Source of the DNA: Pseudomonas hormoni
GTDB lineage: Bacteria; Pseudomonadota; Gammaproteobacteria; Pseudomonadales; Pseudomonadaceae
Direction of reading: 5' to 3'
NCBI RefSeq assembly: GCF_018502625.1
Contig: NZ_CP075566.1
Coordinates: 5,273,001-5,337,000 of the forward strand
Length of the DNA stretch: 64,000 nt
Shown: one piece after another, positions 28,200 through 36,480 of the stretch
How positions within the stretch are numbered: the first letter of the stretch is position 1
Layout: the number at the start of each line of letters is the position of its first letter
Program-made: the position numbers and the translations under genes
Notes under the pieces: model-generated
What the model saw: only the letters and a program-made list of their open reading frames with translations
What the model was told of the DNA's origin: nothing
Databases searched by the model: none

Positions 28200-28301
28200 G
28201 CCCCTGTAGGAGCGAGGCTTGCCCGCGAAGCAGGCGCTGCGGTCTTGCAGAAAAACCGCGTTATCGTTCTTCGCGGGCAAGCCTCGCTCCTACAGGTTCG
28301 A
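28200..28301. repeat. REP pair, family C, between pilI and pilJ
   Basis: Arms TGTAGGAGCGAGGCTTGCCC (28204 on) and the inverted copy to about 28299, with a 46-bp spacer. It interrupts the pilI-pilJ spacing within what should be one operon. Confidence 0.93.
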
Positions 28302-28315
28302 TGTCGCCACGCGTT

Positions 28316-28864
28316 TTACAGCGCTACGTGCATAAAGCTTTGCGATCGCGCCAACGCAAACGGGCTGAACACCTGCCAATTCTGCTCGCGCCGAAACCGG
28401 CCTTTGATGAACGGTGCAATCGGGCCGTTCAACGCCTCTACCGGTTCCAGACTGTCCTGGGCAAAGTGCTGAAGGCCGAAAACTTCATCGACCATCAACC
28501 CGGCAAACACGTCGTTATGCTCCACCACCAGCACCCGCCGCTGTTTGCGCACCGCCGACAACTCGTGGCCGAGCTCTTTATCTGAAAAGAAGGCGCACAA
28601 ATCCATCAACGGCAACAAACGCCCGCGCAGGTTGGCCACGCCCTTGACCCAGGGTTTGACTCCCGGCAGTTGCGTGAACCGCGGTTCGTGCAGGACTTCG
28701 CTGACCTCACCCATGGGTGCGACGTACCAGTGCTCGCCGAGGCGAAAACCGATGCCGCTCCAGCTGTCCTGCCGGGTCGGCTGCGACGGCAGATCCGCCG
28801 CCAGCAGACGACAGCGCTGGTCGATCTGCAGCAGCAGTTCGAAAGCCGTCAGCGACTCGGTCAT
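28316..28864 (-). CDS. pilI: PilI: CheW-like coupling protein
   Basis: 182 residues with one CheW domain. WSGIGFRLGEHWYVAPMGEVSEVL starts the domain, and VKGVANLRGRLLPLMDL is the conserved CheW segment that contacts receptor and kinase. It couples PilJ to ChpA. It starts 10 bp after pilH. The gap to pilJ contains a REP pair. Confidence 0.94.
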   Translation of the reverse strand: MTESLTAFELLLQIDQRCRLLAADLPSQPTRQDSWSGIGFRLGEHWYVAPMGEVSEVLHEPRFTQLPGVKPWVKGVANLRGRLLPLMDLCAFFSDKELGHELSAVRKQRRVLVVEHNDVFAGLMVDEVFGLQHFAQDSLEPVEALNGPIAPFIKGRFRREQNWQVFSPFALARSQSFMHVAL

Positions 28865-28874
28865 GGCCGGACGA

Positions 28875-29240
28875 TCAACCAGCCAGCACGTTGTTCAGGG
28901 TCTTGATCAGGGTCTCTTCGTCGACCGGCTTGGTCAGGTAATCCTTGGCGCCCTGGCGCGTGCCCCAGACCTTGTCGGTTTCCTGATCCTTGGTGGTGAT
29001 GATGATCACCGGGATGTGCCCGGTTTCCGGGTCTTTGGTCAGCTGGCGGGTCGCCTGAAACCCGTTGAGGCCGGGCATGACGATGTCCATCAGCACGGCG
29101 TCGGGTTTTTCCTGACGGGCGAGCGCCACGCCGTCGGCGCCATTTTCGGCTTTCAATACTTCATGACCGTGCTTTTCCAGCATGCCGGTCAGTTTGTACA
29201 TTTCAGTCGGCGAATCATCGACGATCAGAATTCGTGCCAT
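28875..29240 (-). CDS. pilH: PilH: single-domain response regulator
   Basis: 121 residues, a CheY-like receiver only. Acidic pocket DD (ILIVDDSPTEM), phospho-acceptor Asp in AVLMDIVMPGLNGF, and Lys in YLTKPVDEE are all present. In P. aeruginosa PilH is the second CheY-like output of the Chp system and acts against PilG. ATG 29240 matches the family start MARILIVDD. Confidence 0.95.
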   Translation of the reverse strand: MARILIVDDSPTEMYKLTGMLEKHGHEVLKAENGADGVALARQEKPDAVLMDIVMPGLNGFQATRQLTKDPETGHIPVIIITTKDQETDKVWGTRQGAKDYLTKPVDEETLIKTLNNVLAG

Positions 29241-29300
29241 GGTTTTCCCCATTCTTCTTGTCGACGCCGGGCCCGCTGGCCGAGCGTCACTGTGCGTGTC

Positions 29301-29705
29301 CTACTGCGGCAAAACGGCGGCGAAGCCCGGTACATGGGCCTGGATCGCGTTCAGCAGTTCTTCCTTGCTGAAAGGTTTGGTCAAAAACTGGTCGGAACCG
29401 ACGATGCGCCCCTTGGCCTTGTCGAACAGCCCGTCCTTGGACGACAGCATGATCACTGGCGTGGACTTGAACGCACTGTTGTTCTTGATCAAGGCGCAGG
29501 TCTGATAACCATCCAGACGCGGCATCATGATGTCGACGAAAATGATGCCGGGATGATTGTCGGCAATCTTGGCCAGGGCATCGAAACCGTCGATGGCCGT
29601 GATGACCTCACACCCCACGTTCTTCAGCAGCGTTTCGGCGGTGCGGCGAATCGTCTTCGAATCGTCGATCACCATGACCTTCAAGGCGCTGGAATGCTGG
29701 TCCAT
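29301..29705 (-). CDS. pilG: PilG: single-domain response regulator
   Basis: 134 residues, CheY-like. MVIDDSKTIRRTAETLL carries the acidic pocket, IIFVDIMMPRLDGYQ the phospho-acceptor Asp, and FLTKPFSKEEL the conserved Lys. In P. aeruginosa PilG promotes pilus extension and cAMP signalling. It is first in pilGHIJ-chpA-chpC. The start at 29705 is chosen because upstream codons are not part of the conserved protein. Confidence 0.95.
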   Translation of the reverse strand: MDQHSSALKVMVIDDSKTIRRTAETLLKNVGCEVITAIDGFDALAKIADNHPGIIFVDIMMPRLDGYQTCALIKNNSAFKSTPVIMLSSKDGLFDKAKGRIVGSDQFLTKPFSKEELLNAIQAHVPGFAAVLPQ

Positions 29706-29925
29706 AAATGCTCTACCGTCGCCTTTGCGAATCAATTTGTCCGTTTACGGATCTTCGGTGGCTCGAAACCCTTGATGCTCAAGGGCCAGCACGACATGGC
29801 AGCCTTTTTAGCACAGTCTCCAAATGCAATCTATCGGGGGACTGGCGCGGTGGTTTTTCCTTGACCGGAAACACACTCGGCGCCACTCTGACGCCACTTT
29901 TATACGGCCATTTGGACTGATCTTT

Positions 29926-30030
29926 TGTGGGAGCGAGCCTGCTCGCGATGGTCGCCAACGGTGACGCGTCCTGGCGGGATAAACGCGGTGTTCTGAAGTC
30001 CATCGCAAGCAGGCTCGCTCCCACAGGGAT
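29926..30030. repeat. REP pair, family A, between pilG and gshB
   Basis: Arms GTGGGAGCGAGCCTGCTCGC (29928 on) and the inverted copy to about 30027; one arm has GCAAGC instead of GCGAGC. The rest of the 360-bp gap (29706-30066) holds the divergent promoter region for pilG and gshB; I see no further gene. Confidence 0.92.
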
Positions 30031-30066
30031 CGACACAGGCCTCATCTACTTTCAGAGGAGTTACCC

Positions 30067-31020
30067 ATGAGCGTTCGCGTCGGGATTGTCATGGACCCTA
30101 TCGCCAGCATCTCCTATAAAAAGGATAGCTCGCTGGCCATGTTGCTGGCCGCACAGAAGCGCGGCTGGGAACTGTTCTATATGGAACAGGGCGATTTGTA
30201 TCAGGCCGAAGGTGAAGCACGGGCGCGGATGCGGCCGCTGAAAGTCTTCGCCAACCCGGAAAAATGGTTTGAACTGGAAGCCGAGACCGACGCGCTGCTG
30301 AGCGATCTGGACGTGATCCTGATGCGCAAGGATCCGCCGTTCGACATGGAATTCGTCTACTCCACTTACCTGCTGGAGCAGGCCGAGCGCGCCGGCGTGC
30401 TGGTGGTCAACAAGCCGCAGAGCCTGCGTGACTGCAACGAGAAACTGTTCGCCACGCTGTTCCCGCAGTGCACGCCGCCGACCATCGTCAGCCGTCGCGC
30501 CGACGTGCTGCGTGAATTCGCTGCCAAGCACGGTGATGTGATCCTCAAGCCGCTGGACGGCATGGGCGGCACCTCGATCTTCCGTCATCGCGCGGGCGAT
30601 CCGAACCTGTCGGTGATTCTGGAAACGCTGACCGCACTGGGCTCCCAGCAGATCATGGGCCAGGCCTACCTGCCGGCGATCAAGGACGGCGACAAACGCA
30701 TCCTGATGATCGACGGCGAACCGGTGGATTACTGCCTGGCGCGCATTCCTGCCGCCGGCGAAACCCGTGGCAACCTCGCGGCCGGTGGTCGTGGCGAAGC
30801 CCGTCCGCTGACCGAGAAAGACCGCTGGATCGCCGCGCAAGTCGGCCCGACCCTGCGCGAGAAAGGCCTGCTGTTCGTAGGCCTGGACGTGATTGGCGAG
30901 CACCTGACGGAAATCAACGTCACCAGCCCGACCTGCATTCGCGAGATTGATAATGCGTTCGGCACAGACATCGGCGGGATGCTGATGGATGCCATCGATC
31001 AGAAGCTCAAGGCTCGTTGA
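30067..31020 (+). CDS. gshB: Glutathione synthetase
   Basis: 317 residues, an ATP-grasp enzyme that joins gamma-glutamylcysteine and glycine. The N-terminus VRVGIVMDPIASISYKKDSS and the segments LDGMGGTSIFRH, KDGDKRILMIDGEPV and GLDVIGEHLTEINVTSPT (the metal and ATP site) are diagnostic. AGGAG lies 9 nt before the ATG. Upstream of tonB and algH, as in P. aeruginosa. Confidence 0.97.
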   Translation: MSVRVGIVMDPIASISYKKDSSLAMLLAAQKRGWELFYMEQGDLYQAEGEARARMRPLKVFANPEKWFELEAETDALLSDLDVILMRKDPPFDMEFVYSTYLLEQAERAGVLVVNKPQSLRDCNEKLFATLFPQCTPPTIVSRRADVLREFAAKHGDVILKPLDGMGGTSIFRHRAGDPNLSVILETLTALGSQQIMGQAYLPAIKDGDKRILMIDGEPVDYCLARIPAAGETRGNLAAGGRGEARPLTEKDRWIAAQVGPTLREKGLLFVGLDVIGEHLTEINVTSPTCIREIDNAFGTDIGGMLMDAIDQKLKAR

Positions 31021-31097
31021 TATAGAACAGCCAAGACAGAACCAACATTGCGTTATCATGCGCGGCCTCTGAAAAACGCGATGTTGGTTTTCTTGTC

Positions 31098-31997
31098 ATG
31101 ACACTTCCGTCCGATCTGCCCGCAGAACTCGCCCACCGTGGCGTGCGCCCGGCCGATCGCCTCGGATTTACCCTGTTTCTCGCGGCGCTGATTCACTTGG
31201 CCTTGCTGTTGGGCGTCGGTTTCACGATGGTCGAACCCAAGCAAATCAGCAAAACCCTGGAAATCACCCTCGCCACCTTCAAAAGCGAAAAGAAGCCGAC
31301 AAAGGCTGATTTCCTCGCCCAGGAAAATCAGGAAGGCAGCGGCACCCTGGATAAAAAGGCGATTCCCAAGACCACCGAGGTCGCGCCGTTCCAGGACAAC
31401 AAGGTGCAGAAAGTCACGCCACCGCCGGCCGCCAAACCGGAAGTGCAGGAAGCGCCGCCCAAGGCCGCCGTGACCACCGTCGCACCGAAACCGAAAAAAG
31501 CCGCGGCCAAGACCGAAGAACCCAAGCCCGTGGCCAAACCTGCTGTCGCGGCGCCAACGTTCGACAGTGAACAGCTGTCCAGCGACATCGCCAGCCTGGA
31601 AGCGGAACTGGCCAACGAACAACAGTTGTACGCCAAGCGCCCGCGCATCCACCGCCTGAGCGCCGCCTCGACCATGAAAGACAAAGGCGCCTGGTACAAG
31701 GACGAATGGCGCAAGAAGGTCGAGCGCATCGGCAACCTCAATTACCCCGACGAAGCGCGGCGCAAACAGATCTACGGCAATTTGCGGTTGATGGTCTCGA
31801 TCAACCGCGACGGTTCTCTGTATGAAGTGCTGGTGCTGGAATCGTCCGGGCAACCGCTGCTGGATCAGGCGGCACAGCGGATCGTAAGGCTGGCGGCGCC
31901 GTTCTCACCGTTTACCGGGGACTTGTCGGATATTGATCGGCTGGAAATCATTCGTACGTGGAAGTTTGCCCGTGGGGATCGGTTGTCCAGTAATTGA
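31098..31997 (+). CDS. TonB family energy transducer (TonB3-like)
   Basis: 299 residues. One N-terminal membrane anchor (LGFTLFLAALIHLALLLGVGF), a Pro/Lys/Ala-rich periplasmic spacer (about 100-150), then a C-terminal TonB fold (VERIGNLNYPDEARRKQIYG through RLEIIRTWKF). At the same position P. aeruginosa has tonB3, required for normal twitching and pilus assembly rather than iron uptake; this makes sense near the pil-chp genes. The role here is inferred from synteny. Confidence 0.9.
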   Translation: MTLPSDLPAELAHRGVRPADRLGFTLFLAALIHLALLLGVGFTMVEPKQISKTLEITLATFKSEKKPTKADFLAQENQEGSGTLDKKAIPKTTEVAPFQDNKVQKVTPPPAAKPEVQEAPPKAAVTTVAPKPKKAAAKTEEPKPVAKPAVAAPTFDSEQLSSDIASLEAELANEQQLYAKRPRIHRLSAASTMKDKGAWYKDEWRKKVERIGNLNYPDEARRKQIYGNLRLMVSINRDGSLYEVLVLESSGQPLLDQAAQRIVRLAAPFSPFTGDLSDIDRLEIIRTWKFARGDRLSSN

Positions 31998-32022
31998 TTG
32001 GAGATTTTCTGCCAAGTGTTAA

Positions 32023-32161
32023 CCCTGTGGCGAGGGAGCTTGCTCCCGCTGGGCAGCGAAGCGGCCCCAAAACCTGCAGGCCTTGTGTTTCCTGACACAC
32101 CGCAACAATCAGATCACGACTGCTGCGCAGCCGAACGGGAGCAAGCTCCCTCGCCACAGGG
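32023..32161. repeat. REP pair, family B, between tonB and algH
   Basis: Inverted arms GTGGCGAGGGAGCTTGCTCC (32029 on) and its complement to about 32158. The right arm begins with AACGGGAGC in place of AGCGGGAGC. Confidence 0.88.
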
Positions 32162-32239
32162 TTCTGCGGTGGCTTCATTCACCATTTCCTACGCATCCCC
32201 AGCTTGTCAGTTCGCCCCTCCAACGCCACACTAGCGCTC

Positions 32240-32812
32240 ATGAAGAACGTCAGCCCCAGCTACCTCAAGCATCACTTCCTGATCGCCATGCCTCACATGG
32301 CCGACCCGAACTTTGCGCACACCTTGACCTACATCGTCGAGCACACGGCCAATGGTGCCATGGGGCTGGTGGTCAACCGTCCGCAAGACCTGAACCTGGC
32401 CGATATCCTCGAGCAATTGCGCCCCGATATCGAACCGCCGCTGCTCTGCCAGCATGTGCCCATTTTCATCGGTGGCCCGGTGCAGACTGATCGCGGTTTT
32501 GTCCTGCACCCGTCGGGCAAGAAGTTTCAGGCGACCGTTGATCTGGAAGGCGACCTGTCCCTGTCCACGTCCCAGGATGTGCTGTTCGCCATCGCCGATG
32601 GCGTCGGCCCGGCCAAGAGTGTGATCACCCTGGGTTATGCCGGCTGGGAAGCCGGGCAGCTTGAGGCCGAACTGGCGCAGAACGCCTGGCTCACCTGCCC
32701 GTTCGACGCCGACATCCTGTTCAACACCAGCAGCGAACTGCGCCTCGAGGCGGCAGCCAAGCACCTCGGCGTCAACCTCAGCCTGCTCACCAGCCAGGCG
32801 GGGCACGCCTGA
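32240..32812 (+). CDS. algH: YqgE/AlgH family protein
   Basis: 190 residues, full length for the YqgE/AlgH family (PF02622). LKHHFLIAMPHMADPNFAHTL and GAMGLVVNRP near the start, IFIGGPVQTDRGFVLH in the middle and VITLGYAGWEAGQLE later are family hallmarks. AlgH was named for an alginate regulatory effect in Pseudomonas; its biochemical function is unknown. The ATG at 32240 is preferred; 12 extra codons upstream are not conserved. The stop overlaps the ruvX start (TGATG). Confidence 0.94.
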   Translation: MKNVSPSYLKHHFLIAMPHMADPNFAHTLTYIVEHTANGAMGLVVNRPQDLNLADILEQLRPDIEPPLLCQHVPIFIGGPVQTDRGFVLHPSGKKFQATVDLEGDLSLSTSQDVLFAIADGVGPAKSVITLGYAGWEAGQLEAELAQNAWLTCPFDADILFNTSSELRLEAAAKHLGVNLSLLTSQAGHA

Positions 32813-33249
32813 TGGCCCTGCGCCTGATCCTGGGGTTCGACTACGGCACCAAACAGATCGGCGTGGCGGTCGGCCAGGTGATTACTGGGCAGGCCCGCGA
32901 GCTGTGCACCTTGAAGGCGCAAAACGGTGTGCCCGACTGGAATCAGGTCGAAGCCCTCATTAAAGAGTGGAAACCCGACGCTGTCGTCGTCGGCCTGCCG
33001 CTGAATATGGACGGCACGCCGAGCGACATGTGCCTGCGGGCCGAAAAGTTCGCCCGCCGCCTGAACGGCCGCTACAACCTGCCCTTCTATACCCACGATG
33101 AACGCCTGACCACGTTTGAAGCCAAGGGCGAACGGCGTGATCGCGGCGGGCAAAAAGGCAGTTACCGCGACAACCCGGTCGACGCCATCGCCGCCGCCCT
33201 GCTGCTGCAAGGCTGGCTCGACGAAAACACCGCACTGTTCGAATCCTGA
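32812..33249 (+). CDS. ruvX: Holliday junction resolvase-like protein / pre-16S rRNA nuclease
   Basis: 145 residues, YqgF family with an RNase H-like fold. The catalytic Asp is in LILGFDYGTKQIGVAV, the middle motif is VVVGLPLNMDG, and the C-terminal Asp is in NPVDAIAAALLLQGWL. In E. coli YqgF processes the 5' end of 16S rRNA precursor. Translationally coupled to algH; in this organism it also precedes the pyr genes. Confidence 0.94.
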   Translation: MALRLILGFDYGTKQIGVAVGQVITGQARELCTLKAQNGVPDWNQVEALIKEWKPDAVVVGLPLNMDGTPSDMCLRAEKFARRLNGRYNLPFYTHDERLTTFEAKGERRDRGGQKGSYRDNPVDAIAAALLLQGWLDENTALFES

Positions 33250-33282
33250 AGAGCCGTAACAAGCGACTCTCTATAGCGACAA

Positions 33283-33314
33283 CCCGAGCCACCTCCAGCA
33301 CCACCCGGCTCGGG
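33283..33314 (+). promoter_or_regulatory. Hairpin in the pyrR leader
   Basis: CCCGAGCC at 33283-33290 pairs perfectly with GGCTCGGG at 33307-33314, around a 16-nt loop. The hairpin ends 7 nt before the AAGGAG ribosome site of pyrR (33321-33326). There is no T-run, so a terminator is unlikely. It could affect pyrR translation. Confidence 0.45.
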
Positions 33315-33331
33315 ACCAAGAAGGAGCAACC

Positions 33332-33835
33332 ATGAGCCTGCCCAATCCCGCCGAACTGATCAGCCAGATGGCGATCCGTCTCAAGGCACATCTGGAACAC
33401 CGTGGCATCAGCGAACCGCGTTACATCGGCATTCGTACCGGTGGCGTCTGGGTCGCCCAGGCGTTGCTCGAGGAACTGGGTAGCGATGCGCCGCTCGGCA
33501 CGCTGGACGTGTCCTTCTACCGCGACGATTTCAGCCAGAACGGTCTGCACCCGCAAGTGCGCCCTTCGGCGCTGCCGTTCGAGATCGAAGGCCAGGACCT
33601 GGTGCTGATCGACGACGTGCTGATGAGCGGCCGCACCATCCGCGCCGCGATGAACGAACTCTTCGACTACGGCCGCCCGGCCAGCGTGACGCTGGTGTGC
33701 CTGCTGGACCTGGACGCCGGCGAACTGCCGATCCGCCCGAATGTGGTTGGCGCGACCCTGTCGCTGGCGGCCCACGAACGCGTGAAACTGTCCGGCCCGG
33801 AACTCAAGCTCGAACTGCAAGACCTCGCCCTTTAA
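33332..33835 (+). CDS. pyrR: PyrR: bifunctional pyrimidine regulator / uracil phosphoribosyltransferase
   Basis: 167 residues. The PRPP-binding loop reads [20 protein letters not shown], and [13 protein letters not shown] is the second phosphate-contact loop. PyrR senses UMP/UTP and PRPP and controls pyr expression in many bacteria. It lies just upstream of pyrB and pyrC' as in other pseudomonads. AAGGAG precedes the ATG by 5 nt. Confidence 0.95.
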   Translation: MSLPNPAELISQMAIRLKAHLEHRGISEPRYIGIRTGGVWVAQALLEELGSDAPLGTLDVSFYRDDFSQNGLHPQVRPSALPFEIEGQDLVLIDDVLMSGRTIRAAMNELFDYGRPASVTLVCLLDLDAGELPIRPNVVGATLSLAAHERVKLSGPELKLELQDLAL

Positions 33836-33862
33836 TTCGCCCTATTGAGAGTCCCCCTCGCG

Positions 33863-34867
33863 ATGACGCCTCTAGAAACCAAGCGCCCGCTGCAGCTCAA
33901 TGATCAGGGCCAGCTGCGCCACTTCCTCTCGCTCGACGGTTTGCGCCGCGAGCTGCTGACGGAAATACTCGACACCGCCGACTCGTTCCTCGAAGTCGGC
34001 GCCCGGGCGGTGAAGAAAGTCCCGTTGCTGCGCGGCAAGACCGTGTGCAACGTGTTCTTCGAGAACTCCACCCGCACCCGCACCACCTTCGAACTGGCGG
34101 CCCAGCGGCTGTCGGCGGACGTGATCACGTTGAACGTGTCCACCTCGTCGGCGAGCAAGGGCGAAACCCTGCTCGACACCCTGCGCAACCTGGAAGCCAT
34201 GGCCGCCGACATGTTCGTCGTGCGTCACGGTGATTCCGGCGCCGCGCACTTCATCGCCGAACACGTGTGCCCGCAAGTGGCGATCATCAACGGCGGCGAC
34301 GGCCGTCACGCCCACCCGACCCAAGGCATGCTCGACATGCTGACGATCCGCCGGCACAAGGGCGGTTTCGAAAACCTTTCGGTAGCCATCGTCGGCGACA
34401 TCCTGCATTCGCGGGTCGCGCGCTCGAACATGCTGGCGCTGAAAACCCTCGGTTGCCCGGACATTCGCGTCATCGCGCCGAAAACCCTGCTGCCGATCGG
34501 CATCGAGCAATACGGCGTGAAGGTCTACACCGACATGACCGAGGGCCTGAAGGACGTCGACGTGGTGATCATGCTGCGCCTGCAACGTGAACGCATGACC
34601 GGCGGCCTGCTGCCGAGCGAAGGCGAGTTCTACCGCCTGTTCGGCCTGACCACCGCGCGCCTGGCCGGCGCCAAACCGGATTGCATTGTCATGCACCCGG
34701 GCCCGATCAACCGCGGCGTGGAAATTGAGTCGGCGGTGGCCGACGGCCCGCACTCGGTGATTCTCAACCAGGTGACCTACGGCATCGCCATACGTATGGC
34801 CGTGTTGTCCATGGCCATGAGCGGGCAGACTGCCCAGCGCCAATTCGAGCAGGAGAACGCCCAGTGA
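33863..34867 (+). CDS. pyrB: Aspartate carbamoyltransferase catalytic chain
   Basis: 334 residues, longer at the N-terminus than E. coli PyrB, as is typical of Pseudomonas class A enzymes, where this extension takes part in nucleotide regulation. Carbamoyl phosphate contacts STRTRTTFE, the 80s-loop-like [25 protein letters not shown] and the aspartate-binding MLRLQRERM are present. ATG 33863 gives the family start ([14 protein letters not shown]). The stop overlaps pyrC' by 4 bp (GTGA). Confidence 0.97.
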   Translation: MTPLETKRPLQLNDQGQLRHFLSLDGLRRELLTEILDTADSFLEVGARAVKKVPLLRGKTVCNVFFENSTRTRTTFELAAQRLSADVITLNVSTSSASKGETLLDTLRNLEAMAADMFVVRHGDSGAAHFIAEHVCPQVAIINGGDGRHAHPTQGMLDMLTIRRHKGGFENLSVAIVGDILHSRVARSNMLALKTLGCPDIRVIAPKTLLPIGIEQYGVKVYTDMTEGLKDVDVVIMLRLQRERMTGGLLPSEGEFYRLFGLTTARLAGAKPDCIVMHPGPINRGVEIESAVADGPHSVILNQVTYGIAIRMAVLSMAMSGQTAQRQFEQENAQ

Positions 34868-36135
34868 AGCTCAGCATTCTCGGCGCCCGCGTGATCGATC
34901 CAGTCAGCGGGCTGGATCAAGTGACTGATATCCACATCGAAGCCTGCAAGATCGTCGCCATTGGCGCCGCACCCGCCGGTTTCGTCGCCGTCGACACCCT
35001 CGACGCCCAAGGCCTGGTGGCCGCCCCTGGCCTGGTTGACCTGAACGTCGCCCTGCGCGAGCCGGGTTACAGCCGCAAAGGCTCGATCGTCAGCGAAACC
35101 CGCGCTGCCGCGGCCGGTGGTGTGACCAGCCTGTGCTGCCCGCCGAAAACCAAACCGGTGCTGGACACCTCGGCCGTGGCCGAACTGATCCTCGACCGTG
35201 CCCGCGAGGCCGGCAACACCAAAGTCTTCCCGATCGGCGCGCTGAGCAAAGGTCTGGACGGTGAGCAACTGGCAGAGCTCGTTGCCTTGCGCGACGCCGG
35301 TTGCGTGGCCTTCGGCAACGGCCTGGAAAGCTTCCGCAACACTCGCACGCTATGCCGTGCGCTGGAGTACGCGGCGACCTTCGACCTGACGGTGATTTTC
35401 AACTCCCAGGACCATGATCTGGCCGAAGGTGGCTTGGCGCATGAAGGCCCAACCGCCAGTTTCTTGGGTTTGCCGGGCATTCCGGAGACCGCCGAAACCG
35501 TGGCATTGGCCCGGGATCTGCTGCTGGTCGAGCAAAGTGGCGTGCGCGCGCACTTCAGCCAGCTGACCAGCGCTCGCGGCGTGGCCCTGATCGCTCAGGC
35601 TCAGGCCCGTGGGCTACCGGTGACGGCTGATGTCGCGTTGTACCAGTTGATCCTGACCGATGAAGCGCTGATCGATTTCAGCAGCCTCTATCACGTCCAG
35701 CCGCCGCTGCGCACCCGCGCCGACCGCGATGGCTTGCGTGAGGCAGTGAAGTCGGGGGTGGTCTCGGCCATTTCCAGCCATCACCAGCCACACGAGCGGG
35801 ATGCCAAACTGGCGCCATTCGGTGCAACTGAGCCGGGGATCAGCAGTGTCGAACTGCTGCTGCCGTTGGCGATGACGCTGGTGGAGGATGGCTTGCTGGA
35901 TCTGCCGACGTTGTTGGCGCGCCTGAGTGCCGGGCCTGCCGAAGCCTTGCGCCTGCCAGCGGGGAAACTGGCGGTGGGTGGGGCTGCGGACATCGTGCTG
36001 TTCGACCCGACGGCTTCGACCGTGGCCGGTGAAACCTGGCTGTCCAAGGGTGAGAACTGCCCGTTCATTGGGCATACCCTGCCGGGTGTGGTGCGTTACA
36101 CCCTGGTGGATGGGCGGATCAGCCACCAGGCGTAA
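34864..36135 (+). CDS. pyrC': Dihydroorotase-like subunit PyrC' (non-catalytic)
   Basis: 423 residues, amidohydrolase fold. In active type I dihydroorotases the metal site begins with HxHxRxPG; here the matching place reads [12 protein letters not shown], so both His ligands are lost. This is the known signature of Pseudomonas PyrC' (also pyrX), which has no enzyme activity but is needed to assemble the dodecameric aspartate carbamoyltransferase with PyrB. It starts with GTG overlapping the pyrB stop. A separate active dihydroorotase must be encoded elsewhere. Confidence 0.94.
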   Translation: MKLSILGARVIDPVSGLDQVTDIHIEACKIVAIGAAPAGFVAVDTLDAQGLVAAPGLVDLNVALREPGYSRKGSIVSETRAAAAGGVTSLCCPPKTKPVLDTSAVAELILDRAREAGNTKVFPIGALSKGLDGEQLAELVALRDAGCVAFGNGLESFRNTRTLCRALEYAATFDLTVIFNSQDHDLAEGGLAHEGPTASFLGLPGIPETAETVALARDLLLVEQSGVRAHFSQLTSARGVALIAQAQARGLPVTADVALYQLILTDEALIDFSSLYHVQPPLRTRADRDGLREAVKSGVVSAISSHHQPHERDAKLAPFGATEPGISSVELLLPLAMTLVEDGLLDLPTLLARLSAGPAEALRLPAGKLAVGGAADIVLFDPTASTVAGETWLSKGENCPFIGHTLPGVVRYTLVDGRISHQA

Positions 36136-36138
36136 ACC

Positions 36139-36178
36139 TCGTGGCGAGGGGGCCGTAACTGCCTCCTCGTCGCGATCT
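36139..36178. repeat. Degenerate family B REP remnant after pyrC'
   Basis: CTCGTGGCGAGGGGGC resembles one family B arm but breaks off; TGCCTCCTCGTCGCGA is a damaged partner. The full element is missing exactly where the AT-rich bacteriocin cassette begins, so the remnant may mark the edge of an insertion. Confidence 0.55.
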
Positions 36179-36480
36179 ACGACGCTACACGCCTCCCCCA
36201 GACATTCAATATCTTCATTTCGAGCAGTGTGAACGAGCACTGAGCAAATATTCCAAATCGCCTGCTTGTCAGAAAACTCCGTAAAAATTGTAAGCCAATA
36301 CCATTTCCCAAAAAGATGAGACGCGAAATTCAAATAAAGTCTTAATCTCCCTTCATAACAATCCGAATTAGCCTACAGCGTTATGAGACGCGAATACGCG
36401 AATCATCACTTAATATCAATCGAGCAAGGAGAAACTAATACATATCTCTGCGCCTCCTGCGCAGGGACAAGGAGCAACAT
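36179..36480 (+). promoter_or_regulatory. AT-rich upstream region of the bacteriocin gene with 12-bp direct repeats
   Basis: This gap has no gene. ATGAGACGCGAA occurs at 36316-36327 and again at 36383-36394, 67 bp apart, and CGCGAAT recurs at 36397-36403. Such repeats upstream of a toxin gene could be operators, but I know of no matching regulator. I found no LexA-type CTGT-N8-ACAG box and no clear PrtN P-box. Two purine-rich Shine-Dalgarno-like stretches (36425-36431 and 36469-36474) are present; only the second is followed by ATG. Confidence 0.45.
36448..36464 (+). promoter_or_regulatory. Small hairpin next to the bacteriocin ribosome site
   Basis: CTGCGC and GCGCAG form a 6-bp stem with a CTCCT loop, ending 4 nt before the AAGGAG site at 36469. 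The CTCCT loop is complementary to AGGAG and could pair with it, which would hide the site. This is a sequence observation; no function is shown. Confidence 0.35.

Noticed and set aside
31020..31097. Promoter for tonB at TTATCAT
   Set aside because: A plausible -10 but no -35 at proper spacing; too weak to list.
36179..36480. SOS (LexA) box before the bacteriocin gene
   Set aside because: No CTGT-N8-ACAG pattern found on either strand in this gap.
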